From contig JALONI010000015.1 in the NCBI GenBank assembly GCA_025455015.1, positions 1-42,152 on the forward strand: a stretch of DNA of 42,152 nucleotides, given 5' to 3'. The position numbers and the translations under genes were made by a program. Position 1 is the first letter of the stretch. Each line of letters starts with the position of its first letter. This stretch comes from Cyclobacteriaceae bacterium. Its GTDB lineage: Bacteria; Bacteroidota; Bacteroidia; Cytophagales; Cyclobacteriaceae. Positions 24,071-31,904 of this stretch are shown here, in pieces. The notes under the pieces were generated by a model. The model made no database searches. It was not told the origin of the DNA and worked only from the letters and a program-made list of their open reading frames with translations.

Positions 24071-25720
24071 TTACCGATACATTTTCTCGTAGTATTCGTT
24101 GGCCATCCGCCCCGAATCAAAAAAGGGCATGACATCGCGCATGCTGTTTTTCACCACAGCCGTCCACTGCCCGGGCTTTTGATAGTACATCGGAATGATC
24201 TCCTGCTCAAGCATATCCAGCAGCCGTGCTGCCTCTTTCTTGTCTTTCTCTTCCTGCGGCAGTGTATCCTCCGCGGGGGCGATCACAAACGCATTTTTGC
24301 CATGCTGGGCAAACTCGGGCACCCATCCGTCCGGGATGGAAAGGTTAATCGAGGCATTCATGGCGGCTGTCATGCCTGAGGTGCCGGAGGCCTCGCGGTA
24401 CATTTTGGGATTGTTCAACCACAAGTCGGAGCCTTTTTTCAGATGGCCCGACAGCCACAGCTCATAGCCCGTGACCACCGTGCACGAAGGCAGGCTTTTG
24501 GTTTTCCAGTAGATTTCATTGAAGATGTTGATGGCCCCGTAATCTTCCGGGTAGGGCTTGCCCGCCCAGATAAACTGTACCGGCATTTCGTGGTTGGAAA
24601 CCAGCTTGAGAAAGCGGTCATAGTCCGACAAGATCAAGTTGGCGCGCTTGTACGCGGCAAACCTGCGCGCCCATACAATCGTCAGCACGTTTTCGTCAAA
24701 CAACTTTCCGGTTTGGTTGGCCACCACGCGGAAGAGCTTTCGTTTGAGTTCCTTTTTGCGGGCCGTCAGCGCCTGATCATCGTGGTTTTTCAAGGCCTGG
24801 TCCAGCTCGTCATCGTGCCAGTAGGTATGGTTCTGGGCGTTGGTGATGGCACCGATTTCGCAGATACCCTTGTACCCTCCCCACATTTTGCGCGCTACCT
24901 CGCCATGCAACTGCGAAACCCCATTGGCACGGTTGGCCATACGCAGGGCGGTAAGTGTGTAGTTGAGCATGCCGTTTTCAGGCTCCACCAGTTCTTCCAC
25001 TTGCTTTTGCGTGAGCCCGTTGAAGAAACTCATTTCATTCAAAATGGGCAGGCTGTGTTCTTCGTTTCCGGCCAGTTCGGGTGTGTGCGTGGTGAACACC
25101 ACGCGTTTTCGTACTTCCTCCAGACTTTTATGCTTGTCCATCAGGTAAAAGCACAGCGGCAGGGCATGGCCCTCGTTCATGTGGTAGATGTCGGTGTTGC
25201 GTTCCAGTATATCCAACAGGTTGGCGCCACCAATGCCCAGCAGAATCGACTGGGCAATGCGCGTGGTTTGGTTGGGGTCGTACAGCCGGTGGCTGATGGT
25301 TTGCGCGAGAAAGTCGTTCTCGGGTATATCGGTGGACAACAAGAATACAGGTGCCGTTTGGAATACCGTGGGCTTGAGCAAATACGCTTTGACAAACACC
25401 TTGGCCCCGTGGATGGTGATGGGAAACAGGATGTTGGTGTCGGTGAGGAACGAGTAGTCTTTGTCGCGGAAGCTGACGCGCAGGGTCTGGTCCTGGTTGC
25501 GCTCCTGATCATAGTATCCTTTCTTCCACAGGATACCGATACCGATCATGTTTTGTTTCAGCTCATAGGCGCTGCGCATGTGCGAGCCGGCCAAAAACCC
25601 CAGGCCGCCACTGTATATTTTCAACGGTTGATCGAGGGCAAACTCCATCGAAAAGTACGCCACCGGTTTGGCATAGGCGGGATCAAACGAGTAGGGGAAC
25701 AATCCTTTCAAATCGAACAT
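24071..25720 (-). CDS. Alpha-glucan phosphorylase-family protein (short form) lacking the PLP lysine
   Basis: The 549-residue protein belongs to the short branch of glycosyltransferase family 35. It has AYFSMEFALDQPLKIYSGGLGFLAGSHMR (split over residues 21-49), IYHMNEGHALPLCFYL, VVFTTHTPELAGNEEHS, VWARRFAAYKRANLIL (349-364) and EASGTSGM (443-450). In phosphorylases the residue after this last Met is the lysine that binds pyridoxal phosphate; here it is T451 (codon ACA at 24370-24368). Otherwise the fold looks complete. It may therefore bind glucan or act without phosphorolysis, or use another residue. The ordinary reaction would be release of glucose-1-phosphate from alpha-glucans. It is divergent from the mntA-hepT genes and 88 bases downstream of rmuC's start. 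Confidence 0.82.
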   Translation of the reverse strand: MFDLKGLFPYSFDPAYAKPVAYFSMEFALDQPLKIYSGGLGFLAGSHMRSAYELKQNMIGIGILWKKGYYDQERNQDQTLRVSFRDKDYSFLTDTNILFPITIHGAKVFVKAYLLKPTVFQTAPVFLLSTDIPENDFLAQTISHRLYDPNQTTRIAQSILLGIGGANLLDILERNTDIYHMNEGHALPLCFYLMDKHKSLEEVRKRVVFTTHTPELAGNEEHSLPILNEMSFFNGLTQKQVEELVEPENGMLNYTLTALRMANRANGVSQLHGEVARKMWGGYKGICEIGAITNAQNHTYWHDDELDQALKNHDDQALTARKKELKRKLFRVVANQTGKLFDENVLTIVWARRFAAYKRANLILSDYDRFLKLVSNHEMPVQFIWAGKPYPEDYGAINIFNEIYWKTKSLPSCTVVTGYELWLSGHLKKGSDLWLNNPKMYREASGTSGMTAAMNASINLSIPDGWVPEFAQHGKNAFVIAPAEDTLPQEEKDKKEAARLLDMLEQEIIPMYYQKPGQWTAVVKNSMRDVMPFFDSGRMANEYYEKMYR

Positions 25721-25838
25721 GGGCTTTTGGTTTGGGTTGCGAAACTAACAAAAGCGAGTCAATGTGGTTTGCCAGCCGAGCGGGAAAAGCGGCCGCAATC
25801 GTTTGAATGAGCGTTTTATCCGATCAAAGTTGATGAAG

Positions 25839-25891
25839 GAGTGGTGCCCCCCGGCCCTACTGGCGTTTTTGCTGCGGGGCGGGCACCTCCC
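25839..25891. repeat. Imperfect long hairpin between the phosphorylase and mntA genes
   Basis: GGAG-T-GGTGCCC starting at 25839 is mirrored by GGGCACC-TCCC ending at 25891. The arms continue inward as CCCG against CGGGG with mismatches, around a loop of about 25 bases containing TTTTT. No coding content is supported in 25721-25923. The GC-rich hairpin in a divergent gap looks like a REP or MITE-type element, but one copy alone cannot show that. Confidence 0.5.
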
Positions 25892-25923
25892 AGAGAGCGA
25901 CCGCTCAATTACATATGATTGGT

Positions 25924-25931
25924 TAACTTTG
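25924..25931 (+). promoter_or_regulatory. -7 promoter box of mntA, four bases before its ATG
   Basis: TAACTTTG is a perfect TAnnTTTG; GGGG separates it from the ATG at 25936. This would give a leaderless toxin-antitoxin transcript. Confidence 0.55.
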
Positions 25932-25935
25932 GGGG

Positions 25936-26244
25936 ATGGTATTGACCCCGGATGTAACCCGAAAAATTGGAGAGGCATGCACGAAACATCGTGTTGAGCA
26001 ACTCTATGTTTTTGGGTCTGCATTGACCGCGAAGTTCCATCCCAACAGCGATGCTGATTTTTTGGTCAGGTTTCAGTCGATTGAACTGGAAACGTATTTT
26101 GACAATTACCTCGGCTTGAAGGAAGCGTTGAGTCAAATAACCCAACGAAATGTGGACTTGGTGGAAGAGCAAACGCTGAGAAACCCTGTTCTGAAGAAAT
26201 CCATTTTGGATTCGCGCCAACTGATTTATGGACGGCCGCGTTAA
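25936..26244 (+). CDS. mntA: MntA-like nucleotidyltransferase antitoxin
   Basis: The 102-residue minimal nucleotidyltransferase has the full GSX10DXD signature. G27 and S28 lie in YVFGSALTAKF and D39 and D41 in NSDADFLVRF. In characterised MntA-HepT pairs this protein is the antitoxin and silences the HEPN toxin by attaching AMP groups to a Tyr near its active site. The next gene encodes exactly such a HEPN protein and overlaps this one by 17 bases, supporting the assignment. The start follows a perfect -7 box by four bases. Confidence 0.88.
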   Translation: MVLTPDVTRKIGEACTKHRVEQLYVFGSALTAKFHPNSDADFLVRFQSIELETYFDNYLGLKEALSQITQRNVDLVEEQTLRNPVLKKSILDSRQLIYGRPR

Positions 26245-26578
26245 AAAATGGTTGACCGACATAAAACTGGCAGGCGAAGAAATAAATTTCTTTGTCGGGC
26301 AACAGGGGGGCACGTTTGAGACGTATCGGGAAAATCTCTTGCTGAAACGCGCGGTCGAGCGCAATTTGGAAATCATCGGTGAGGCCGTCAATCGAATCAT
26401 AAAATTCGATCCGCACTACGAAGCGAAAATCGAGAATTCAAGAAAAATTGTGAGCTTACGAAACTTGATTATTCACACGTATGACAGCATTTCGGATGAA
26501 ACGATTTGGTCGGTTTTGCTTACGTATCTCCCCTCGTTGTTGACGAATGTGCATAACTTGCTACACGATGAAGATTAA
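26228..26578 (+). CDS. hepT: HepT-like HEPN ribonuclease toxin
   Basis: The 116-residue all-alpha HEPN protein carries the toxin motif RX4HXY as R78-NLII-H83-T-Y85 (SLRNLIIHTY). R and H form the predicted RNase site. Y85 is the residue AMPylated by MntA in studied systems. Length and motif match HepT closely. It overlaps mntA by 17 bases at its start and overlaps the start of the cytochrome c gene by 11 bases at its end, so all three genes are likely on one mRNA. Both active-site residues are intact, so the toxin should be functional. Confidence 0.9.
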   Translation: MDGRVKKWLTDIKLAGEEINFFVGQQGGTFETYRENLLLKRAVERNLEIIGEAVNRIIKFDPHYEAKIENSRKIVSLRNLIIHTYDSISDETIWSVLLTYLPSLLTNVHNLLHDED

Positions 26579-26978
26579 ACTCGCGTTTTTTGTTTTCGGG
26601 GCTTGTCTTTCGCTCTTCCAGATGTCGTTTCAGGCCCAAAACCCATTCGATCTGAAATCAAGCATGGCACGCGGCCAAGCCATTTACGAAACCTATTGCC
26701 TCTCTTGCCACATGGACAAAGGCGAGGGCCTGGAAGATGTGTATCCGCCTCTGGCAAAGTCAGACTACCTGATGGCCGACAAAAAGCGGTCCATCCGGCA
26801 AGTACTTTACGGAGTGACTGGAGAAATCAACGTGAACGGCAAAAAATACAATACGGATATGACCGGCTTTGACCTGACGGACCAAGAAGCCAGCGATGTG
26901 CTCAACTACATCCGCAACTCGTGGGGCAACCAAGGGGCGGCTGTCACACCGGCCGAAGTAAAAGCCGCCCGTCAATAA
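26568..26978 (+). CDS. Secreted class I cytochrome c
   Basis: The 136-residue protein has a signal peptide (LAFFVFGACLSLF) and a single haem-binding site CLSCH (C44, C47, H48) in AIYETYCLSCHMDKGEG. The typical downstream VYPPLAKSDYL and a C-terminal helix LTDQEASDVLNYIRNSWGN follow. A methionine in TDMTGF is the probable sixth haem ligand. It is a periplasmic electron carrier, partner unknown. Preferred start ATG 26568 lies inside the last codons of hepT; an in-frame ATG at 26547 would add a cysteine-containing extension before the signal peptide and is less likely. The beta-lactamase-like gene follows after seven bases. Confidence 0.88.
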   Translation: MKIKLAFFVFGACLSLFQMSFQAQNPFDLKSSMARGQAIYETYCLSCHMDKGEGLEDVYPPLAKSDYLMADKKRSIRQVLYGVTGEINVNGKKYNTDMTGFDLTDQEASDVLNYIRNSWGNQGAAVTPAEVKAARQ

Positions 26979-26985
26979 CGATCAG

Positions 26986-28542
26986 ATGAAGACTATTTTT
27001 GCGTTCGCCTGGTTATTCGTTTTGTGGGCGTGCCACACACCACCCCCTGCCCAAGACACCCCCGCACGCGTGGTGGCGGCCGACTATGCCCAACCTTTTT
27101 TTGCCGACAGCGCACGAGCCGAGAACGTAAAGAAAGCAGCCGCAGTGGTCGAGTCGCTGTTTCGGAAATACGCAGCCGAAAACAACATCCCCGGCTTGGC
27201 CTATGGCGTAGTGGTGGGCGATCAGCTCGTTATAGCCAACGGCTTTGGGGTCGCTTCCCTTTCTTCTCAAACCCCTGTCACTACGCAAACTCTGTTTCGC
27301 ATTGCCTCCATGTCAAAGAGCTTTACCGCGTTGGCCATCTTGCGCCTGCGCGATGAGGGAAAGCTACAACTCACCGACCCGGTGGAAAAATATATCACCG
27401 CTTTCTCAAAATTGCGTTATCCCACGGCCGACTCGCCCCGCATCACCATCGAACACCTGATGACCATGGCGGCTGGCTTTCCGGAAGATAACCCCTGGGG
27501 CGACCGCCAGTTGGCCGATACAGACGAAGAACTCATTCACCTGTTGGAAGCCGGGCTGTCGTTTTCCAACGCGCCCGGCATTGGGTACGAGTATAGCAAC
27601 CAGGGCTTTGCCAGCTTGGGCAAAATCATCACGGAGGTATCGGGTCAACCCTATCAACAATACATTCGAGCAAAAATACTTGCGCCATTGGGCATGCACC
27701 ACGCGCAATGGGACTACCGCCAAGTACCGCCCGAGAACCTGGCCCTGGGCTATCGATGGGAAGACGAGCAATGGAAGGAAGAGCCGTTACTGGCCGATGG
27801 ATCGTACGGGGCCATGGGCGGATTGATCTGCTCGGTGGCGGAATTTGCCAGGTACCTCTCCTTGCATATGCAAGCGTGGCCGCCCCGCAGCGGAGCCGAG
27901 TCTCCCGTGGCCTTGCGCAGTACCTTGCGCGAGATGCATCAGTTGCACAACGTCAGTGGCGTGATGAACCAATACCGGAACAAGCCCTGCCCTGTGGTGA
28001 CGGGCTATGGATACGGACTGGGCTATCGAAAAGACTGCCGCGGCATCACCACCCTTCGACATGGAGGCGGTTTACCGGGCTTTGGCAGCGAATGGCGTTT
28101 CTATCAGGAGTATGGTATCGGCATTGTGTCGCTGAGTAACCGCACGTATGCCGGGCTGGGCAATACCAACGCGCAGGTGCTGGACACACTTATCCAGTTG
28201 GCAAATCTACAGCCAAGGCAATTGCCCGCATCGCCCGTGCTGGTGCAACGGCAACAAGAAATCGTACGGGCGCTGAAACAGTGGCAAGAAACGGACCTTG
28301 ACATCTTTGCCGAGAATTTCTTTTTGGATCGCTCGCTCGTGCGTTGGAAAGCCGACACGCAAACGTGGTGGGCTGAGCTGGGCCCGGTAATGGCAGTGAC
28401 TGCCGTGGTGCCCGAAAATCAACTGCGCGGTACATTTGCCGTGGAGGGTACCCGGAAGGACTTGCAGGTATTCTTTACCCTGACGCCCGAACGCGAGCCG
28501 CGGGTGCAGCAATTGGATGTGTCTCTGATCGACAAGCCATGA
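26986..28542 (+). CDS. Serine beta-lactamase-family hydrolase (class C / esterase-like lipoprotein)
   Basis: The 518-residue protein starts with a lipoprotein signal (FVLWAC, C16 as lipidation site). A PBP4*/AmpC-like domain follows, with S108-M-S-K111 in RIASMSKSFTALAIL, the YSN motif in GYEYSNQGFASLGK and HGGGLPGFGSEW as the third motif. The C-terminal ~120 residues form an additional beta-rich domain common in Bacteroidota members. These proteins are usually peptidases or esterases rather than antibiotic-resistance enzymes. It starts seven bases after the cytochrome c gene and its stop overlaps xdhC (ATGA). Confidence 0.9.
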   Translation: MKTIFAFAWLFVLWACHTPPPAQDTPARVVAADYAQPFFADSARAENVKKAAAVVESLFRKYAAENNIPGLAYGVVVGDQLVIANGFGVASLSSQTPVTTQTLFRIASMSKSFTALAILRLRDEGKLQLTDPVEKYITAFSKLRYPTADSPRITIEHLMTMAAGFPEDNPWGDRQLADTDEELIHLLEAGLSFSNAPGIGYEYSNQGFASLGKIITEVSGQPYQQYIRAKILAPLGMHHAQWDYRQVPPENLALGYRWEDEQWKEEPLLADGSYGAMGGLICSVAEFARYLSLHMQAWPPRSGAESPVALRSTLREMHQLHNVSGVMNQYRNKPCPVVTGYGYGLGYRKDCRGITTLRHGGGLPGFGSEWRFYQEYGIGIVSLSNRTYAGLGNTNAQVLDTLIQLANLQPRQLPASPVLVQRQQEIVRALKQWQETDLDIFAENFFLDRSLVRWKADTQTWWAELGPVMAVTAVVPENQLRGTFAVEGTRKDLQVFFTLTPEREPRVQQLDVSLIDKP

Positions 28543-29699
28543 AGGACGTTAACACGTTGGTGAACGAGTATCGGAAGATGGACTGGCAGCAGCGCAAGGG
28601 TGCCATCGCCACCGTGGTGAACGTGCACGGCTCCTCGTACCGCAGCCCCGGGGCGCGCATGCTCATTTTGGACGATGGCAAATGGGTGGGTTCCATCAGC
28701 GGAGGGTGCCTGGAAGGCGATGCTTTGCGCAAAGCGCGGCAAGTCATGGTAGAAAAAAAATCCATGACGGTGACGTATGACACGCGCGAGGAGAGCAATC
28801 AAAAACTGGGCATTGGCCTGGGGTGCAACGGTGTCATTGACGTGTTGATCCAGCCGGTGGAGGAAGCGATTGATACGTTGGCGGCTGTGGTGCACGCGCA
28901 ACAGCCACTGGTGCTGGCAACGGTTTTTGCGGGAACGGCCTCCGGAGCGATGCTGCTGCAAGACACCCACGGGAAAATACTTCGTTCAACCCTGCCCGAA
29001 TCGATACAACGCGAAGTACACGCAGATCTTTGGTTGATGCTGGAAAGCAAGCGCAGTCAAACCAAAAATTACGAAAGTCCCGCGGGCGTGCAGGCTGTTT
29101 TTTTGGAATTGGTGCAGCCCGCCCCGCACGTGATCTTGTTTGGTGGCGGGTTTGATGCGCGGCCCGTCAGCCACCTGGCCAAGTCGCTGGGCTGGCGCGT
29201 GGACGTTACCGATGAGTGCGTGGCTCATATTGCGCCTGTGTTTTTTCCGTCTGCCGATAAGCTTTCGCTTTGCCAGCGCGAATTCGTGGATCGGGAATTT
29301 GACATCACGCCCTATACGGCCTGCGTGCTGATGTCGCACAACTATGAGTACGACCGCGATGTGCTTCAAAAAGTGATCAATAGTCCGGCCCCCTACATCG
29401 GCATTTTGGGTCCGCGCAAGCGATTTGACAAAATGGTGGCCGAATTGGCGCAGCGAAACGTTACCCTGACGGCCGAGCAGCTTGACCGCATCCATTCGCC
29501 CATTGGGTTGGACATCGGGGCCGAAGCCCCGGATGAGATTGCGCTCGCGATCATTGCCGAGATTCAGAGCAAGTTCACCCATCGCTCCGGTGGTTTTTTG
29601 AAACACCACCCCGGCCCCATCCACACCCGTCAGGCGGGCAGCGACCAAGTGCTGAAGCAAGCCTACCTGGGCAACACGGCAGCGCAGAAGTCCGTTTAG
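28539..29699 (+). CDS. xdhC: XdhC/CoxI family molybdo-enzyme maturation protein
   Basis: XdhC-type proteins bind sulfurated molybdenum cofactor and deliver it to xanthine-dehydrogenase or CO-dehydrogenase family hydroxylases. The 386-residue protein has the N-terminal XdhC domain (GSSYRSPGARMLILDDGKWV, SISGGCLEGDALRKARQ, LGIGLGCNGVIDVLIQP). It also has a C-terminal Rossmann domain (FGGGFDARPVSHLAKSLGW, YIGILGPRKRFDKMV, HSPIGLDIGAEAPDEIALAI). A MocA-like nucleotidyltransferase follows after 121 bases, the usual partner. No molybdenum hydroxylase gene lies in the window. Its ATG overlaps the upstream stop, indicating coupling to the beta-lactamase-like gene. Confidence 0.93.
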   Translation: MKDVNTLVNEYRKMDWQQRKGAIATVVNVHGSSYRSPGARMLILDDGKWVGSISGGCLEGDALRKARQVMVEKKSMTVTYDTREESNQKLGIGLGCNGVIDVLIQPVEEAIDTLAAVVHAQQPLVLATVFAGTASGAMLLQDTHGKILRSTLPESIQREVHADLWLMLESKRSQTKNYESPAGVQAVFLELVQPAPHVILFGGGFDARPVSHLAKSLGWRVDVTDECVAHIAPVFFPSADKLSLCQREFVDREFDITPYTACVLMSHNYEYDRDVLQKVINSPAPYIGILGPRKRFDKMVAELAQRNVTLTAEQLDRIHSPIGLDIGAEAPDEIALAIIAEIQSKFTHRSGGFLKHHPGPIHTRQAGSDQVLKQAYLGNTAAQKSV

Positions 29700-29820
29700 A
29701 CTGTATGCCTACATTTTACTCCTATCATGCTGGTGGTTGGCTATCGTCAGTATTGGTGAGAGGGATTTTTTGGCAGCGAAGCCCATGGAATAAGTTGGCC
29801 CACTCAAGGTTGACAACCGC

Positions 29821-30450
29821 ATGATGGAAACAACCCCGCAGCGAACTGAAACGGCCCTGCTCATCTTAGCAGCCGGCTCCTCTTCGCGGCTGGGACGGTC
29901 CAAGCAGTTGTTACCTGTGGGAGAAACCACATTGCTTGAAAAGACCATCGCGGAAGCGATCCAAGCCAACCTGGGGCGTGTGTATGTGGTGCTGGGCGCC
30001 CGGGTGGAAGAACACCGCAAACAAATTGGTGCGGCACCGGTAACCATGGTACGCGCCTCGGACTGGGCGAAGGGCATGGGCTATTCGCTCAAAACGGGCC
30101 TGGCCCACATCTGCGACCAGCAGCCGGAGATCGAAACACTTCTCGTATTGGTTTGCGACCAGCCCGGCTTGTCGGCCACCCATTTGCAACGCATGGCGGC
30201 CGCATCTCAAAAAACGGGAAAGCCCATCGTCACCTCGGGTTACGCGGGCACGCAGGGTGTTCCCGTACTTTTTCAAAAGGCTTTTTTTGATTGGCTGCGC
30301 GCGCTACCGGATACTGCGGGGGCCAAAAAGCTGATCGCAGCATTTTTGCACGAAAGTGCCTCGGTTGATTTTCCCGAGGGCGTACTGGACATTGACACGG
30401 AGGATGACTACCAGCGGTGGTTGGCGCGCCCGCACAGGCGGGATGCCTGA
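29821..30450 (+). CDS. MocA-like molybdenum cofactor cytidylyltransferase / NTP transferase
   Basis: The 209-residue nucleotidyltransferase has the MobA/MocA signature LAAGSSSRLGRSKQLLPVG (about 16-34), the metal-binding LVLVCDQPGLSATHLQRM, and GVPVLFQKAFFDWL. MocA attaches CMP to molybdopterin to form the dinucleotide cofactor used by xanthine-oxidase-family enzymes. Its position after xdhC supports that role over MobA (GMP) or a purine catabolism variant. Two ATGs, 29821 and 29824, are possible. The 121-base gap before it shows no clear promoter box. It ends one base before the end of the convergent metallo-hydrolase gene. Confidence 0.86.
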   Translation: MMETTPQRTETALLILAAGSSSRLGRSKQLLPVGETTLLEKTIAEAIQANLGRVYVVLGARVEEHRKQIGAAPVTMVRASDWAKGMGYSLKTGLAHICDQQPEIETLLVLVCDQPGLSATHLQRMAAASQKTGKPIVTSGYAGTQGVPVLFQKAFFDWLRALPDTAGAKKLIAAFLHESASVDFPEGVLDIDTEDDYQRWLARPHRRDA

Positions 30451-31818
30451 TCAAACCAAGGCTTCTTCGGTTACCACCTCCAGGCCAGCATTCACCATGG
30501 CGCCAAAGCCTCCGTAAATATTGGTGACATGTTTGAATCCTTCGCGTTTCATGAGCGAGACGGCCATCATGGAGCGGTAGCCGCCTGCACAGTGCACGAG
30601 ATAGGACTGGTTTTTGTCGAGCTGCGAGAGGTTGTCCGGCATGTCGGCCAAGGGTACAAAAATGCCGTCTTTGTAGTGGCTGGTGTTCCACTCGCCCGGC
30701 TTGCGAATGTCCAACACGCGGGCCGTTGGTTCGCGCAGGATGTCGGGTGCGGCTATGGAGCGCACGGTGTCAAGCGGCTCATCCCACGCGGCTAGGCGCT
30801 CCAGGTAGCCCACCACGTTTTCATAGCCTACCCGGGCCAGGCGCAAAACCGACTCATGTTCTTTTCCCGGTTCGGTCACGAGTACCAGCGGCTGGTTGAT
30901 GTCCACGAGCGTACCCACCCACACGGCAAACTGCCCGTTGAGTCCGATGTTTAGTGATCCGTTGATAAACCCTCTTTCAAAATCATCGGGCTTGCGTGTA
31001 TCCAACACCAGCGCGCCCTTGCGCCTCCAGTCTTTTACTTCGGAGGCGGTCAGTGCCTTTTTGTTTTTGGCGATGACAGCGTCAATGGCGCGGTATCCTT
31101 CGCGGTTGATGCGCGCATCTTCAAAGAAGTAGGCGGGGGGCGGCAAGATGCCATCGGTCACTTTGGCGATAAACTCCTCGCGGCTTTGGTCTTTCATGGC
31201 GTAATTGAATTTCTTCTGTTCGCCAATCGTGGAGAAGGTTTCCTTTCCGATATTTTTACCGCAAGCCGAGCCGGGGCCGTGCGCGGGGTACACGATCACC
31301 TCATCGGGCAGTGTTTTGATCTTGGTGTTGAGCGAGTCGTACAACAGACCGGCCAGTTCCTCGCGGGTCATCACGCCATCCAACAGGTCGGGGCGGCCTA
31401 CATCACCCACAAAAAGGGTGTCGCCTGTGAATACCGCATGCTCTTTTCTGTTTTCATCGAGCAGTAAAAAGCAAGACGACTCGGGGGTGTGGCCGGGGGT
31501 GTGCAACACGCGCAGCGTCAGCTTACCCAGTGCAAACTCCTGCCCGTCTGTGGCATTGATGACTTCGTAGTTTGTGTGTGCCTGCGGCCCGTACACGATG
31601 GGGGCGTTGGCTTGGCGCGCCAGGTCAATATGGCCCGACACAAAGTCGGCATGAAAGTGCGTCTCAAACACATACTTGATTTTTGCCTTCCGTTTGGCGG
31701 CCAGTTCCAAGTACGGCTCCGTTTCGCGCAGCGGGTCAATGATGGCGGCTTCGCCTTCGGATTCGATGTAGTACGCAGCTTCGGCCAAACAGTTGGTGTA
31801 GAGTTGTTCGATGTACAT
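30451..31818 (-). CDS. Metallo-beta-lactamase fold protein with two rhodanese domains (persulfide dioxygenase-like)
   Basis: The 455-residue protein joins an N-terminal metallo-hydrolase (THFHADFVSGH with H54, H56, D58; LRVLHTPGHTPESSCFLL; VGDVGRPDLL) to two rhodanese domains. The first (about 260-345, VLDTRKPDDFERGFINGSLN) lacks a catalytic cysteine. The second (about 360-455) has HCAGGYRS with C410. The layout is that of CstB/BLH-type persulfide dioxygenases that oxidise sulfane sulfur, with the rhodanese moving persulfide or thiosulfate. The cofactor would be one iron ion. It is transcribed alone, convergent with the MocA-like gene and divergent from the WG-repeat gene. Confidence 0.9.
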   Translation of the reverse strand: MYIEQLYTNCLAEAAYYIESEGEAAIIDPLRETEPYLELAAKRKAKIKYVFETHFHADFVSGHIDLARQANAPIVYGPQAHTNYEVINATDGQEFALGKLTLRVLHTPGHTPESSCFLLLDENRKEHAVFTGDTLFVGDVGRPDLLDGVMTREELAGLLYDSLNTKIKTLPDEVIVYPAHGPGSACGKNIGKETFSTIGEQKKFNYAMKDQSREEFIAKVTDGILPPPAYFFEDARINREGYRAIDAVIAKNKKALTASEVKDWRRKGALVLDTRKPDDFERGFINGSLNIGLNGQFAVWVGTLVDINQPLVLVTEPGKEHESVLRLARVGYENVVGYLERLAAWDEPLDTVRSIAAPDILREPTARVLDIRKPGEWNTSHYKDGIFVPLADMPDNLSQLDKNQSYLVHCAGGYRSMMAVSLMKREGFKHVTNIYGGFGAMVNAGLEVVTEEALV

Positions 31819-31892
31819 GTGTCAGGGTCGGTTAATCACTTGTCAAACGGCCCAAAGTTCAGAAAAATTCCCCATTTGCCGGGCGCGCCTCG

Positions 31893-31900
31893 TACCTTTG
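31893..31900 (+). promoter_or_regulatory. -7 promoter box of the WG-repeat gene, four bases before its ATG
   Basis: TACCTTTG is a perfect TAnnTTTG; TGCC separates it from the ATG at 31905. TTTG at 31875-31878 is 14 bases upstream, closer than the usual -33 spacing. Confidence 0.58.
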
Positions 31901-31904
31901 TGCC

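Noticed and set aside
24443-25810. 455-codon frame antisense to the phosphorylase gene
   Set aside because: It is a long mirror frame typical of GC-rich third positions; the phosphorylase on the other strand has clear family motifs.
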